DNA from: Callipepla californica brunnescens
Taxonomy: Eukaryota; Chordata; Aves; Galliformes; Odontophoridae
Direction: 5' to 3'
NCBI GenBank assembly: GCA_023055505.1
Contig: JALIRH010000095.1
Span: 682,001-746,000 of the forward strand
DNA length: 64,000 bases
The notes under the pieces are model-generated. The model did not search any database and was not told the origin of the DNA. It worked only from the letters and a program-made list of their open reading frames with translations. Made by a program: the position numbers and the translations under genes. Positions 11,027-20,464 of this stretch are shown piece by piece. Positions within the stretch are counted from its first letter, which is position 1; every line of letters starts with the position of its first letter.

Positions 11027-14000
11027 TTTAGATTAGGGTTAGTGTAGGGTTAGTGTTAGGGTTTAGGGTTAGGGGTTACGGTAAGAGTTAGGGTTAGGGG
11101 TTAGGGTCAGAGATAGGGTCAATGTTAGGGTTAGGGTAAGGGTTAGGGTTAGGGGTTAAGTTTAGGGTAGGGTTAGGGTTAGGGTAGGGTTATGGGAAGG
11201 AATCAGTAGGGTTAGGGTTAGAGTTAGGGTTAGGGATCTGGTGGGTTGGGGTTAGGGTTTAAGGTTAGGGTTAGGTTTAGGGTAGGGTTAGGGTAGGGTT
11301 AAGGTTTAGGGTTAGGGTTAGGGATAGCTAAGGGTTAGGGTAAGGGATAGGGTTAGGGTGAGGGGTAGGGTTAGGGTAGGGCTACGGTTAGGGGTTAGGG
11401 TTAGGGGTTAGGGTTAGGGTAGTGTTAGGGTTAGGGTGAGGGGTAGGGTTAGGGTAGGGCTACGGTTAGGGGTTAGGGTTAGGGGTTAGGGTTAGGGGTT
11501 AGGGTTAGGTTAGGGTTAGGGGTAGGGGTATGGGTAGGGTTAGGGTAGGGTTAGGGTTGGATTAGAATTTACGGTAAGGGTTAGGTTTAGTGGTTAGGGT
11601 CAGTGTCAGGGTTAGGGGTTAGGGTTAGGGATAGGGTAAGAGTTAGGGTTAGGGTTAGGGTTAGGGTAGGATTATAGTTAGGTTTAGGGTAGGGTTAGGG
11701 TAAGGGTAGAGTTAGAGTAGGTTTTGGGTAAGGGTAGAATAGTGTTAGGGTATGGTATGGGTTAGGGATTAGGGCTAGGGTAGGGTTAGGGGTTAGTGTT
11801 AGGTTTAGGGTTAGGGTAGGGTTGTGGTTAGGGTTAGGGTAGGGTTGGGGTTAGGGACAGGGTTAAGGTTTGGGCTTACGGGTTGGGGATAGGGGTTAGG
11901 GTCACGGTTAGGGTAGGGTTAGGTTAGGTTTAGGGTTAGTGTTAGGGTTATGGTTAGGTAAGGGTTAGGGTAAATGTTAGGGTAGGGTTAGGGTTATGGG
12001 TTAGGGTTATGGGTTAGGGGTAGGTAAGGGTTAGGGTAGGGTTAGGGTCAGGGTCAGGGTTAAGGGTAGGGTTTGAGTCAGGGTTAGGGTAGGGTTAGGG
12101 GTAGGGTTAGGGTAGGGTTAGGGATAGGTAAGGGTTAGGGTAAGGGTTAGGGTTAGGGATAGGGTAGGGTTAGGGTTAGGGTAGGGCTAGATGTAGGGGT
12201 TAGGGGTAGGGGTATGGTTAGGGTTAGGGTAGGGTTAGGGATAGGTAAGGGTTAGGGTAAGGGTTAGGGATAGGGTAGGGTTAGGCTTAGGGTAGGGCTA
12301 GATTTAGGGGTTAGGGGTAGGGGTATGGGTAAGGGTTAGGGTAGGGTTAGGGTTAAGGTTTAGAGTAGGGTTAGGGATAGGTAAGGGTTAGGGTAAGGGT
12401 TAGGGTTAGGGTCAGGGATGGTGTAGGGTCAGTTTTAGGGTTAGGGTATGGTTAGTGTAAGGGGTAGGGTTAGGGTTAGGGTAGGGCTAGGGTTAGTGTT
12501 AGGGTTAAAATTAGGGGTTAGGAGTTAGGGCTAGGGTAGGGTTAGGGATTAGTGTTAGGGTTAGGGTAGGGTTGGGGTTAGGGTTAGGGTTGGGTTGGGG
12601 TTAGGGGCAGGGTTAGGGTTAGGGCTCTGGGAATGGGGTTAAGGGTTAGGGTCACGGTTAGGGTAGGTTTAGGGTTAGTGTTAGGGTAAGGGTTAGGGTA
12701 GGGTTAGGGGTTAGAGTAGGGTTAGTTTTAGTGTTAGGGTTATGGTTAGGTAAGGGTTAGGGGTTAGGGTAAATGTTAGGGTAGTGTTAGGGTTAGGGTA
12801 GGGTTAGGGTTATGTAAGGGTTAGGGTAGGGTTAGGGTCAGGGTTAAGGGTAGGGTTTGAGTCAGGGTTAGGGTACGGTTAGGTTAAGTGTTATGGTTAG
12901 TGTAGGGTTAGGGTTAGGTTTTGGGTCCATCAATAGGGTTAGGGTTAGTTTAGATTAGGGTTAGTGTAGGGTTAGGGTTAGGGTTTAGGGTTTAGGGTTA
13001 GGAGTTAAGGTTAGGGGTTAGGGTTAGGGTAGGGTTAGGGGTTAGGGTCAGGGTAAGGGTTAGGGTTAGAGTTAGGGTAGGGTTTGGTTTAGGGTAAGGG
13101 TTAGGGTAGGGTTAGGGTTGGGTTAGGGTTAGGGTAGGGTTAGGGTTAGGGGTTAGGGTAGCGTCAGGGTTTAAGGTTAGGATAAGTGTTAGGGTAGGGT
13201 TAGGGTTAAGGTTAGGGTAAGGGTAGGGTTAGGGATAGGGTTGGGGTTAGGGTTAGGGTAGGGTTAGGGTTAGGGTTATGGTAAGGGTTAGGGCAGGGTT
13301 AGGGTTAAGGTTAGGGTAAGGGTAGGGTTAGGGATAGGGTTGCGGTTATGGTAGGGCTAGGGTTAGGGTTAGGGTTATGGTAAGGGTTAGGGCAGGGTTA
13401 GGGTTAGTGTTAGGGTAAGGGTTAGGGATAGGTAAGGGTCAGGGTTAGGGTCAATGTTAGGGTAAGGGTTAGGGTAGGGTTAGTGTTAGGGTTGGGTTGG
13501 GATTAGGGTAGGGTTAAGGTTAGGGGTTAGGGTAGAGACAGGGGTTACGGTTAGGATAAGGGTTAGGGTAGGGTTAAGGGTTAGGGTTAGGGTAGGGTTA
13601 AAGTTGGGGTTAGGAATAGGGTTAGGGTTAGGTTAGAGTTAGGGTAGGGTTAGGGTAAGGAATCAGTAGGGTTAGGGTTAGAGTTAGGGTTAGGGATCTG
13701 GTGGGTTAGGGTTAGGGTTTAAGGTTAGGGTTAGGTTTAGGGTAGGGTTAGGGTAGGGTTAAGGTTTAGGGTTAGGGTTAGGTTTAGGGGTTAGGGTAGG
13801 GCTAGGGTTAGGGGTTAGGGGTTGGGTTAGTGTAGGGGTAGGGGTATGGGTAGGGTTAGGGTTAGGGGTTAGGGTATGGTCAGGGGTTACGGTTAGGTTA
13901 AGGTTTAGGGTTAGAGTAGGGTTAGGAGTTAGGGTTAGGGTTAGGGTTAAGGATAGGGTTGGGGTTAGGGTTAGGGTAGGGCTAGTGTTAGGTTAGGGTT

Positions 14001-17000
14001 AGGTGTTTGGGTCAGGGTTAGTGTAGGGTTAATGTTAGGGTAGGGGTTAGGATTAGGTTTATGGTAAGGGTTAGGGTAAGAGTTAGGGAAAGGTAAGGGT
14101 TAGGGTAAGGGTTAGGGTTAGGGTCAGTGTTAGGGTCAGGGTTAGGCTTATAGTATGGTTAGGGTAAGGGTTAGGGGTTAGGGTAGGGTTAGGGTAGGGG
14201 TAGGGGTATGGGTAGGGTTAAGGTAAGGGTAGGGTTAGGGTTAGGTTTGGATTAGAGGTTACGGTAAGGGTTAGGGTTAGGGGTTAGGGTCAGTGTCAGG
14301 GTTAGTGTTAGGGTAGGGTTAGTGTTAGGGTAAGGTTTAGGGTTAGGGTTATGGTAAGCGTTAGGGTTAGAGTTAGGGTAGGGTTAGGGTAGGATTAGGG
14401 TTAGGGTAGGGTTTGGGTTAGTGGTTAGGGTTAAGGTTAGGGGTTAGGGCTGGGGTAGGTTTAGGGCTAGGGTAGGGTTGGGTTTAGGGTTAGGGTGGGG
14501 TAAGGGTTAGGGGCAGGATAAGGGCTTAGGGGTTGGGGTTACGGGTTAGGATTAGGGTAGGGTAAGGGTAAGGTTTAGGGTAGGGTAAGGGTTAGGGTTT
14601 ACGGTAGGGTTAGGGTTAGTGTTAGGGTAGGGTTATGGTTAAGTAAGGGATAGGGTTAGGGTAAAGGTTAGGGTAGGGTTAGGGTTAGGTTTAAGGGGTA
14701 GGGTTAGGGTTAGATAATGGTTATGGTAAGTATTAGGGTCAGGGTTACGGGTAGGGTGTGAGTCAGGGTTAGGGTTTTAGGGTTAGGGTGTAGGGTTAGG
14801 GTTAGGGTAGGGTTAATGTTAGGGGTTAAGGTTAGGGGTTAGTGTTAGGGTAGGGTAGGGGTACGGTTAGGGTAGGGTAAGGGTTAGGGGTTAGGATTAG
14901 GGTTAAGGTGTTAGGAGTTAGGGTTAGGGTAGGGTTAGGGTTAGGGTTAGGGTTAGAATAGGGTAAGGGTTTGGGGTAGGGTTACGGGTAGGGTTAGGGT
15001 AAAGTTAGGGTTAGGGTTCCGGTTACGGTTAGGGTCCATCAATAGGGTTAGGGTTTAGGGTTAGGGGTTAGGGTTAGGTGTATGGGTAGGGGTAGGGTTA
15101 GTGTTAGGGTTAGGGTTAGGGTTAGGTTGGATTAGGGTTAGGGTTAGGGTTGGGTAAGGGTTAGGGGTAGGATTACGGGTAGGGTTAGTGTTATGGTTAG
15201 GGTCCATCAATAGGGTTAGGCAAGGTTTAGGGTTTAGGGTTAGGGTTAGGTGTTAGGGTAAGGGGTTAGGGTTAGGGTAGGGTTAGATTCCATCAATAGG
15301 GTTATGGTAGGGTTAGGGTTATGGATAGGGTTAGAGTTAGGGTAGGGTTAGAGTTAGGGTTAGGGTAGGGTTAGGGTAAGGGTAGAGTTAGGGTAGGTTT
15401 ATGGTAAGGGTAGGGTAGTGTTAGGGTAGGGTATGGGTTAGGGGTTAGGGTTAAGGTTAGGGGTTAGGGCTCGGGTAGGGTTAGGGGTTAGTGTTAGGGT
15501 TAGGGGCAGGGTTAGGGTTAGGGTAGGGTTGGGGTTAGGGTTAGGGTAGGGTTGGGGTTAGGGACAGGGTTAGGGTTTGGGCTTACGGGTTGGGGATAGG
15601 GGTTAGGGTCACGGTTAGGGTAGGGTTAGGTTAGGTTTCGGGTTAGTGTTAGGGTTATGGTTAGGTAAGGGTAAGGGGTTAGGGTAAATGTTAGGGTAGG
15701 GTTAGGGTTGGGTTAGGGTTAGTGTTAGGGTTAGGTTTATGGCTTAGGGGTAGGTAAGGGTTAGGGTAGGGTTAGGGTCAGGGTCAGGGTTAAGGGTAGG
15801 GTTTGAGTCAGGGTCAGGGTCAGGGTTAGGGTTAGCACAGGGTTAGGGTAGGGTTAGGTGTTAGGGTAGGGTTAGGGTTAGTGTTAGAGTTATGGTTAGG
15901 TAGGGTTTAGGGTAAGGGTTAGGGGTTAGGGTAAATGTTAGGGTAGGTTTAGGGTTAAGGATTAGGGTAGAGTTAGGGTTAGGTAAGGGTTAGGGTATGG
16001 TTAGGGTCAGGGTTAAGGGTAGGGTTAGGGTTAGGGTAGAATTAGGGTTAGATTTGAGGGTTAGTGTAGGGTTAGGGTAGGGTTAGGGGTTAGGGTAAGG
16101 GTTAGGGTTGGATTAGAATTTACGGTAAGGGTTAGGGTTAGGGGTTAGGGTCAGTATTAGGGTTAGGGGTTAGGGTTAGGGATAGGGTAAGAGTTAGGGT
16201 AGGGTTAGGGTAGGGTTAGAGTTAGGGTAGGGTTAGTGTTAGGGTTAGGGTACGTTTAGGGTTTGGGTAAGGGTTAGGGTGAGGGTTGGTGTTAGGGTAG
16301 GATTAGGGTTAGGTTCAGGGTTAGGGTAGTGTTAGGGTTTAGGGTTAGGGTTAGGGTATGGTTAGGGGTTAGGGTTGGGGTAAGGGTTAGGTTAGGGTTA
16401 GGGTTAGGGGGTTAGGGTTAGGGGATTAGTGTTAGGGTTAGGGGTTAGGGTTAGGGTGAGGGTTGGTGTTAGGGTAGGATTAGGGTTAGGTTCAGGGTTA
16501 GGGTAGTGTTAGGGTTCAGGGTTAGGGTTGTGGTAAGGTTTAGGGGATTAGTGTTAGGGGTTAGGGTAGGGTTAGGGTTAGGATTGGGATTAGGTTTAGG
16601 TTAGGGTTATGGTTAGGGTTAGGATAGGGTTAATGTAGGGTTAGGGTTAGTGATAGAGTAAGACTTAGGGTTAGGGTTATGGTAAGAGTTAGGGATTGGG
16701 ATACGGTTAGATTTAGGGTTAAGAATAGGGTTCGGGTTTGATTAGGGTTAGGGTTAGTGTTAGGAATCAATTTGGAGGAAGGAAAAGGTTTAGGAATTGG
16801 TTCATTGTTGGGGTTAGTCTTCAAGTTAGTAATAGAGTAAGGGTAAGTGTTCGGGTTAGGAATAGTGTTCTGAATAGGGCGAGGTTTGGGAATAGGATGA
16901 AGTTTAGGGTTAGGGTTCGGGTCAGATTTAGCACTATGTTTCAGGTTCCTTAGGTTTAGTGATAAGGATTAGGGGTACGTTTAGGTATTGTACAATGCTA

Positions 17001-17030
17001 AGTGTTAGCTTCTGGGTGGGGGTTGGGGTT
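6334..17030 (+). repeat. Degenerate telomere-like TTAGGG array
   Basis: About 10.7 kb of TTAGGG mixed with TAGGG, TTAGGGG and substituted units, all G-rich on the plus strand. The 16-mer GGGTCCATCAATAGGG recurs many times (for example near 6,726, 6,806, 9,347, 10,490, 10,943, 12,923, 15,034, 15,203). The last ~400 bp are more diverged and contain single-copy-like blocks (for example around 16,765-17,025) that recur at 29,930 and 57,225. It is flanked on both sides by other DNA, so it is interstitial or subtelomeric and not a chromosome terminus. No gene. Confidence 0.95.
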
Positions 17031-17604
17031 TGTCATGGTTTTATGATTTTTTGGTACTGGTATTCCACATCATAACATCATGTATTGCATTAGGAGTTGA
17101 AGAGCTAATACTCCAGCTCCATAGATCATTGATAATTCCAGGTATACCTGTCTGAGAAGAGAAGAAGCACTACATTCCCCAGAGGACTTTGCGATGCTTT
17201 GTATTTTTACGTGTTTTCCGCTCAGAGGGAACAGATAAAAACCCTCAGCGGTCACGGGACACTCTCTTTCCTTTGGGATCGACTCAGCAGTGGGTGCTCG
17301 CTGCCGTATCGCCTTCAGCGTTAGCGTAAGGCCTTCGGTTTATCGGACACTCTCTCTTGCTCATTTTGTTTGATTCATTAGCCTCAATTCCAATTACATT
17401 GTATTATATTGTGTTATTTTGTTTTCTAATATCTTATTTAGTAAATTAGCTTTCCTCCTCAGATCGTTGCCGCTGTTTTGTTTCTAGGCCCATCTCCCTT
17501 TTCCCTTTTCCCTTTTTCCTTGCCCTTTCCTGGGGCGTGGGTCCGTGGGTCCCCGCAGCAATCGTCACGGAACCGGGCCGATCCAGCCCGGTAAACCGTT
17601 GACA
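17031..17604 (+). mobile_element. 574-bp solo LTR with GGGTT target duplication
   Basis: Starts TGTCATGGTTTTATG and ends ACCGTTGACA, flanked by GGGTT at 17,026-17,030 and 17,605-17,609. A TATA-like ATAAAAA lies at 17,234-17,240 on the plus strand. The insertion is proved by an empty paralogous site at 30,101-30,120, which reads straight through with a single GGGTT. A 61-residue minus frame inside it is not considered coding. The 5-bp duplication and ends TG...CA suit an endogenous retrovirus LTR, possibly ERVL-like; that assignment is from general resemblance only. Confidence 0.88.
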
Positions 17605-18243
17605 GGGTTAGATTAAGGGTGAGGGTTAGGATTAGGACTAGATTTAGGATTAGGTTTAGGAATAGGTTTTCTTTGATTGTTAGAGTGAGAGAAAGGTTAG
17701 GCCTTGGGTTTGTTTTTGGAATAGTTTTGGGTTTCAGAATAGGAATTGGGTTAGTATTTGGAATCTGTTTTGGTTTAGTATTAGTGTTAGGGTCAGGGTT
17801 AGAAGTTAGGTGATGGCTGTGGTAATCTAATGCTTTGTGTTAGGCTTAGGGTTGGGCTTAAATTTGGGGTTGGTTTTAAGGTCCCATTTAGATTTCAGGT
17901 AGAATTGGAGTTAAATTAAGGTAACGGTTAGGATTAGATTTAGGGTTCTGATAAGGGTTAGGTTAGGGTTAGGGTTTGGTTCCAAGTTGTTTTTAGGGTT
18001 AGGGTTAACGTTAGGTTTCAGGATAGGGTTAGGAATATAGCTAGGTGTTAGGAATATAGCTAGGTGTTAGGTAAGGTTTAATCCTAGGGTTTCAGTTCGG
18101 GTTAGGTGAAGCATTAGTTTTACAGTTAGAAGACATGTTAGGGTTAGGGTTAGGTTTTGGTGTAGATTTAGGTTTAGGGTAAGGGTTAGGGATGTAGATG
18201 AAGGTTTAGTGGAAGGGGTAGGGTTCTCTTTAGTTTTAGGACC
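17605..18243 (+). repeat. Diverged TTAGGG-like subtelomeric segment
   Basis: G-rich, strongly diverged telomere-like DNA with recognisable landmarks such as GTGGTAATCTAATGCTTTG near 17,819 and GAGAGAAAGGTTAGGCC near 17,688. Related sequence occurs at 30,111-30,990 on the plus strand and, inverted, at 26,650-27,330. A near-perfect short duplication of AATATAGCTAGGTGTTAGG lies at 18,033-18,071 and is absent from unit 2. It ends at GTTTTAGGACCC, where the C-rich 18-bp satellite begins. Confidence 0.85.
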
Positions 18244-18823
18244 CACAGCACAGAACCCGGCCCCAAAAGGGCATGAACGGACCCCATAACCCAGCCCTAT
18301 AATGTCGATATCTGACCCCAAAACTCAGCACCAAAATCCTGCAATTCCACCCCAAAATCTCCATTATCAGCCCCAGAATCCGATTATTTCCCCCAAATGT
18401 CAGCCCCAAATCCCATTAGTTCCCCCCTGACCCCACAATTTTCCCCCGACCCCATAATTCCCCCCCATGACCCTATAATTTCCCCCCCAACCCCATCAAT
18501 TCCCCCCTGTGACCCCATTACTTCACCTCCTGACCCTGTTACTTCCCCTATTCCCCCCGACCCTATAATTGCCCTAGAACAGCCGCAGGACGATTCCTCG
18601 GTGCTGTTTGAGGTCACATCAGCCCAACTCCATTACTTTCCCCGCGTCCCCATAATTCACCTGTTCCCCCCGTGACCCCATTAATTTCCCCTCTGACCCT
18701 ATTAGTTCCCCTGTTCCCCCTCCAACCCTTTAAATTCCCCCTGACCCCATAATTCCCCCTGACCCCATTGCTTTCCTCCCGACCCCATAAATTCCCCCTG
18801 ACCCCATAATTGCTCTATAACAG
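18244..18823. repeat. 18-bp C-rich minisatellite CCCCATAATTCCCCCTGA
   Basis: Imperfect tandem array of about 18-bp units CCCCATAATTCCCCCTGA, lying directly upstream of the SGF29 terminal exon and so probably its preceding intron. It contains a stray duplicated piece of that exon at 18,584-18,613. The 92-residue plus frame here is a proline-rich repeat artefact. Confidence 0.88.
18584..18613 (+). pseudogene. Duplicated 5' fragment of the SGF29 terminal exon
   Basis: After AGAACAG, which would serve as a splice acceptor, the sequence CCGCAGGACGATTCC and onward repeats the first ~30 bases of the exon at 18,824 (encoding PQDDSSVLFE), then departs into unrelated sequence. It is 240 bp upstream of the full exon and appears to have been copied during minisatellite turnover. 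Splicing to it would give a wrong C-terminus. The same fragment lies in unit 2 near 59,027. Confidence 0.75.
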
Positions 18824-19081
18824 CCGCAGGATGATTCCTCGGTGCTGTTTGAGGACACGTTGTACGCTGACGGATATTCATCGCCACTCAACGTCGCACA
18901 GCGCTACGTTGTGGCCTGCAGGGACACCAAGAAGAAGCGACCCCGTGTGGCCGTTTTGGGGCCGTTCCAGGATTTGGGTTTTTTGGGGTCATTAGGGCCG
19001 ATTTACGGTCACTTTGGGGTCACTCTGGAGCACTTTGGGGTGCAGTGCTGCATCGTGGCCTGCAGAGACACCAAGAAGTGA
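18824..19081 (+). CDS. SGF29: SGF29 terminal exon with stop loss and duplicated C-terminus
   Basis: The translation in frame from 18,824 carries the C-terminal signature of SGF29 (CCDC101): PQDDSSVLFEDT, YADGYSSPLNVAQ and RYVVACRDTKKK. SGF29 is a nuclear subunit of the SAGA and ATAC histone acetyltransferase complexes whose tandem Tudor domains bind methylated H3K4; this exon corresponds to the end of the second Tudor domain. The exon follows TCTATAACAG, a plausible acceptor, in phase 0. The family normally stops right after the lysine run; here the next codon is CGA (18,938-18,940), one base from TGA. The frame stays open through minisatellite DNA for about 36 codons, then meets a second copy of the tail, IVACRDTKK, followed by TGA at 19,079-19,081. 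Preceding exons are not seen, so it is a partial gene or relic. Identity is from recalled family sequence. Confidence 0.82.
   Translation, partial: PQDDSSVLFEDTLYADGYSSPLNVAQRYVVACRDTKKKRPRVAVLGPFQDLGFLGSLGPIYGHFGVTLEHFGVQCCIVACRDTKK
19043..19081 (+). repeat. Duplicated 3' end of the SGF29 exon, stop retained
   Basis: GTGGCCTGCAGAGACACC with its AAGAAGTGA end repeats the tail of the main exon (GTGGCCTGCAGGGACACC then AAGAAGAAGCGA). One lysine codon is missing and the TGA stop is intact. It is in frame with the main exon upstream. Between the two lie TTTGGGGTCA-type repeats, pointing to minisatellite amplification as the source. Confidence 0.8.
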
Positions 19082-19219
19082 CCCCATAGGGGATTTGATA
19101 TGGTCCTTATGGGGTCGTTATAGGGTTTTGGGGTCACTTTGGGGTCATTTTGGGGCCCTTTGGGGCGCAGCGCTTCCAAGAAGTGTTGGAAGTAATCTGG
19201 GATATTTGGGGTCATTTTG
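19082..19219. repeat. TTTGGGGTCA-rich linker
   Basis: Short, G-rich imperfect repeats of the TTGGGGTCATTTTGGGG type between the SGF29 terminal exon and the CpG promoter. They would form the SGF29 3' untranslated region if the gene is transcribed. No AATAAA is visible here. Confidence 0.6.
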
Positions 19220-19527
19220 CGTCACATCGGGGTCACTTCGGGTCATTGCACGTTGGGGCGTGGCTCGAATGCGAGGCTTAACGTTGGCCATGCCCACTCG
19301 CTTCCCACTGGCTTCCGGTTTCCCACTTCCAGGCGTGCTTCCGCCTCCTTACCCACAATGCCCCGCTCGCTGCCGGAAATCCGCGCTCCCAGAAGTTTCA
19401 GTCATTTCCGGTCATCGTGCCTCGTTCCAGTGGCACTGTTCCGCCTCGCTACCCCACACCCCGCCCTTTCCGCTGCCGATCTGTGCTGTGATTGGCCGAG
19501 CTGTGCCGTGGGGCCGGAAGCGGCCGC
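19220..19527 (+). promoter_or_regulatory. CpG-island promoter of an unidentified gene
   Basis: Non-repetitive, CpG-rich segment just upstream of a candidate first exon. Visible elements include an inverted CCAAT box (ATTGG, 19,491-19,495), a GC box CCCCGCCC (19,459-19,466), several ETS-type CTTCCGG/CCGGAAGC sites (one at 19,514-19,521) and no TATA box, which is typical of housekeeping-type promoters. It lies about 140 bp beyond the SGF29 exon end on the same strand, so the two genes would be head to tail and very close. Confidence 0.65.
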
Positions 19528-19560
19528 ATGGTGGAAGCGGAGCTGGAAGCAGAGCACGTG
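19528..19560 (+). CDS. Candidate first coding exon, unidentified gene
   Basis: An ATG 7 bases after an ETS-like CCGGAAGC opens a short acidic frame MVEAELEAEHV, followed at once by GTCAGT, a plausible splice donor. The position, directly downstream of a CpG-island promoter, supports a start codon; the -3 base is not a purine, so the context is only moderate. The frame does not match a protein I recognise. The downstream sequence is 11-bp satellite, which would be intron. A longer open frame through the satellite exists but is repeat-driven. A second candidate exon at 20,406 has a compatible acceptor. Identity unknown; possibly a small coiled-coil protein, which is inference from the Glu-rich composition. 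Confidence 0.45.
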
Positions 19561-19564
19561 GTCA

Positions 19565-20395
19565 GTGGCAGGGCGGGAGGGGCGGTTATGGGGCCGGGGT
19601 CAGGTTATGGGGTTATGGGGCAGGGATTTGGGGCTGGGGTCGTGGGTGTGGGGTCCAGGCTTGGGGCAGAGCTGTGGGGCAGAGTTGTGGGTCCAGGTGC
19701 ACTGATTGGGGCAGAGCTGTGGGATGCGGGGCTGAGCTGTGGGGTGGATCTGTGGGGCAGAGCTGTGGCGGTTGGGGGGCGGAGGTGTGGTGCAGGTATG
19801 AGCAGATGTGGGGCTCAGATGCGGGGCTGAGCTGCGGGATGTGAGGCTGATCCATGGGGCAGAGCTGTGGAATGTGGGGCTGATCTGTGGGGCAGGTAGG
19901 TATGTGGGGCAGAGCTGTGGGATGTGGGGCAGGTATGTGCAGATTGGGGTTGAGCCGTGGGGCTGAGGTGTGGGATATGGGGCAGCACTATGGGGCTGAG
20001 TTGTGGGGTTGAGCCGTGGGGCAGAGCTGTGGGATGTGGGGCAGATCTGTGGGTCCAGGTGTGGGGTTTGGGGCAGATGTGTGGGGCAGAGCCACAGGGC
20101 TGAGCTCTGGGGCCAGGTGTGGGGTGAGGGGCTGAGCTGTGGTGCAGAGCTGAGGGATGTGGGGCTGAGCTGTGGGTCCAGGTGTGGGGTTTGGGGCAGA
20201 TGTGTGGGGCAGAGCCACAGGGCTGAGCTCTGGGGCCAGGTGTGGGATGAGGGGCTGAGCTGTGGGATGTGGGGCTGAGCTGTGTGGCCAGGGGATGAGG
20301 GGCAGAGATGTGGGGCAAATGTGTGGGATGTGGGGCAGCGCTGTGGGGCTGAGCTGTGGTGTGGATGTTTGGGGTGAAGGTGTGGGGCAGAGTTC
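19565..20395. repeat. Inverted 11-bp minisatellite GAGCTGTGGGG
   Basis: Array of about 11-bp units (GAGCTGTGGGG, CAGAGCTGTGGG and similar), in effect the reverse complement of the CCCCACAGCTC/CCCCATAGCTG family found elsewhere in the window. A ~120-bp higher-order repeat around 20,030-20,150 and 20,160-20,255 is visible. Open frames of several hundred residues cross it on both strands and are repeat artefacts. It would be intron 1 of the unidentified gene. Confidence 0.9.
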
Positions 20396-20405
20396 TGCCC
20401 CACAG

Positions 20406-20460
20406 AGGTGCTCCCGCAGGAGGTGGAGGAGATGCAGTGGCGGCATTCTGAGGGGAATAG
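20406..20460 (+). CDS. Candidate second exon, unidentified gene
   Basis: A 53-55 bp non-repetitive island between two satellites. It is preceded by TTCTGCCCCACAG (acceptor, with an alternative AG two bases on) and followed by GTCAGT (donor), the same donor as the exon at 19,528. Read from 20,408 it encodes VLPQEVEEMQWRHSEGNR, Glu-rich and helix-like. Phase is compatible with the first exon if the alternative AG is used. In unit 2 one residue changes (W to R, tgg to cgg). I do not recognise the protein. Later exons are not seen in the following satellite. Confidence 0.45.
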
Positions 20461-20464
20461 GTCA

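Noticed and set aside
6334..17030. A true chromosome end
   Set aside because: The array is degenerate, interrupted by an LTR and followed by tens of kilobases of other DNA, so it is interstitial within the window.
17070..17255. 61-residue minus-strand frame in the 574-bp LTR
   Set aside because: Inside LTR sequence on the opposite strand to its TATA-like box, with no recognisable domain.
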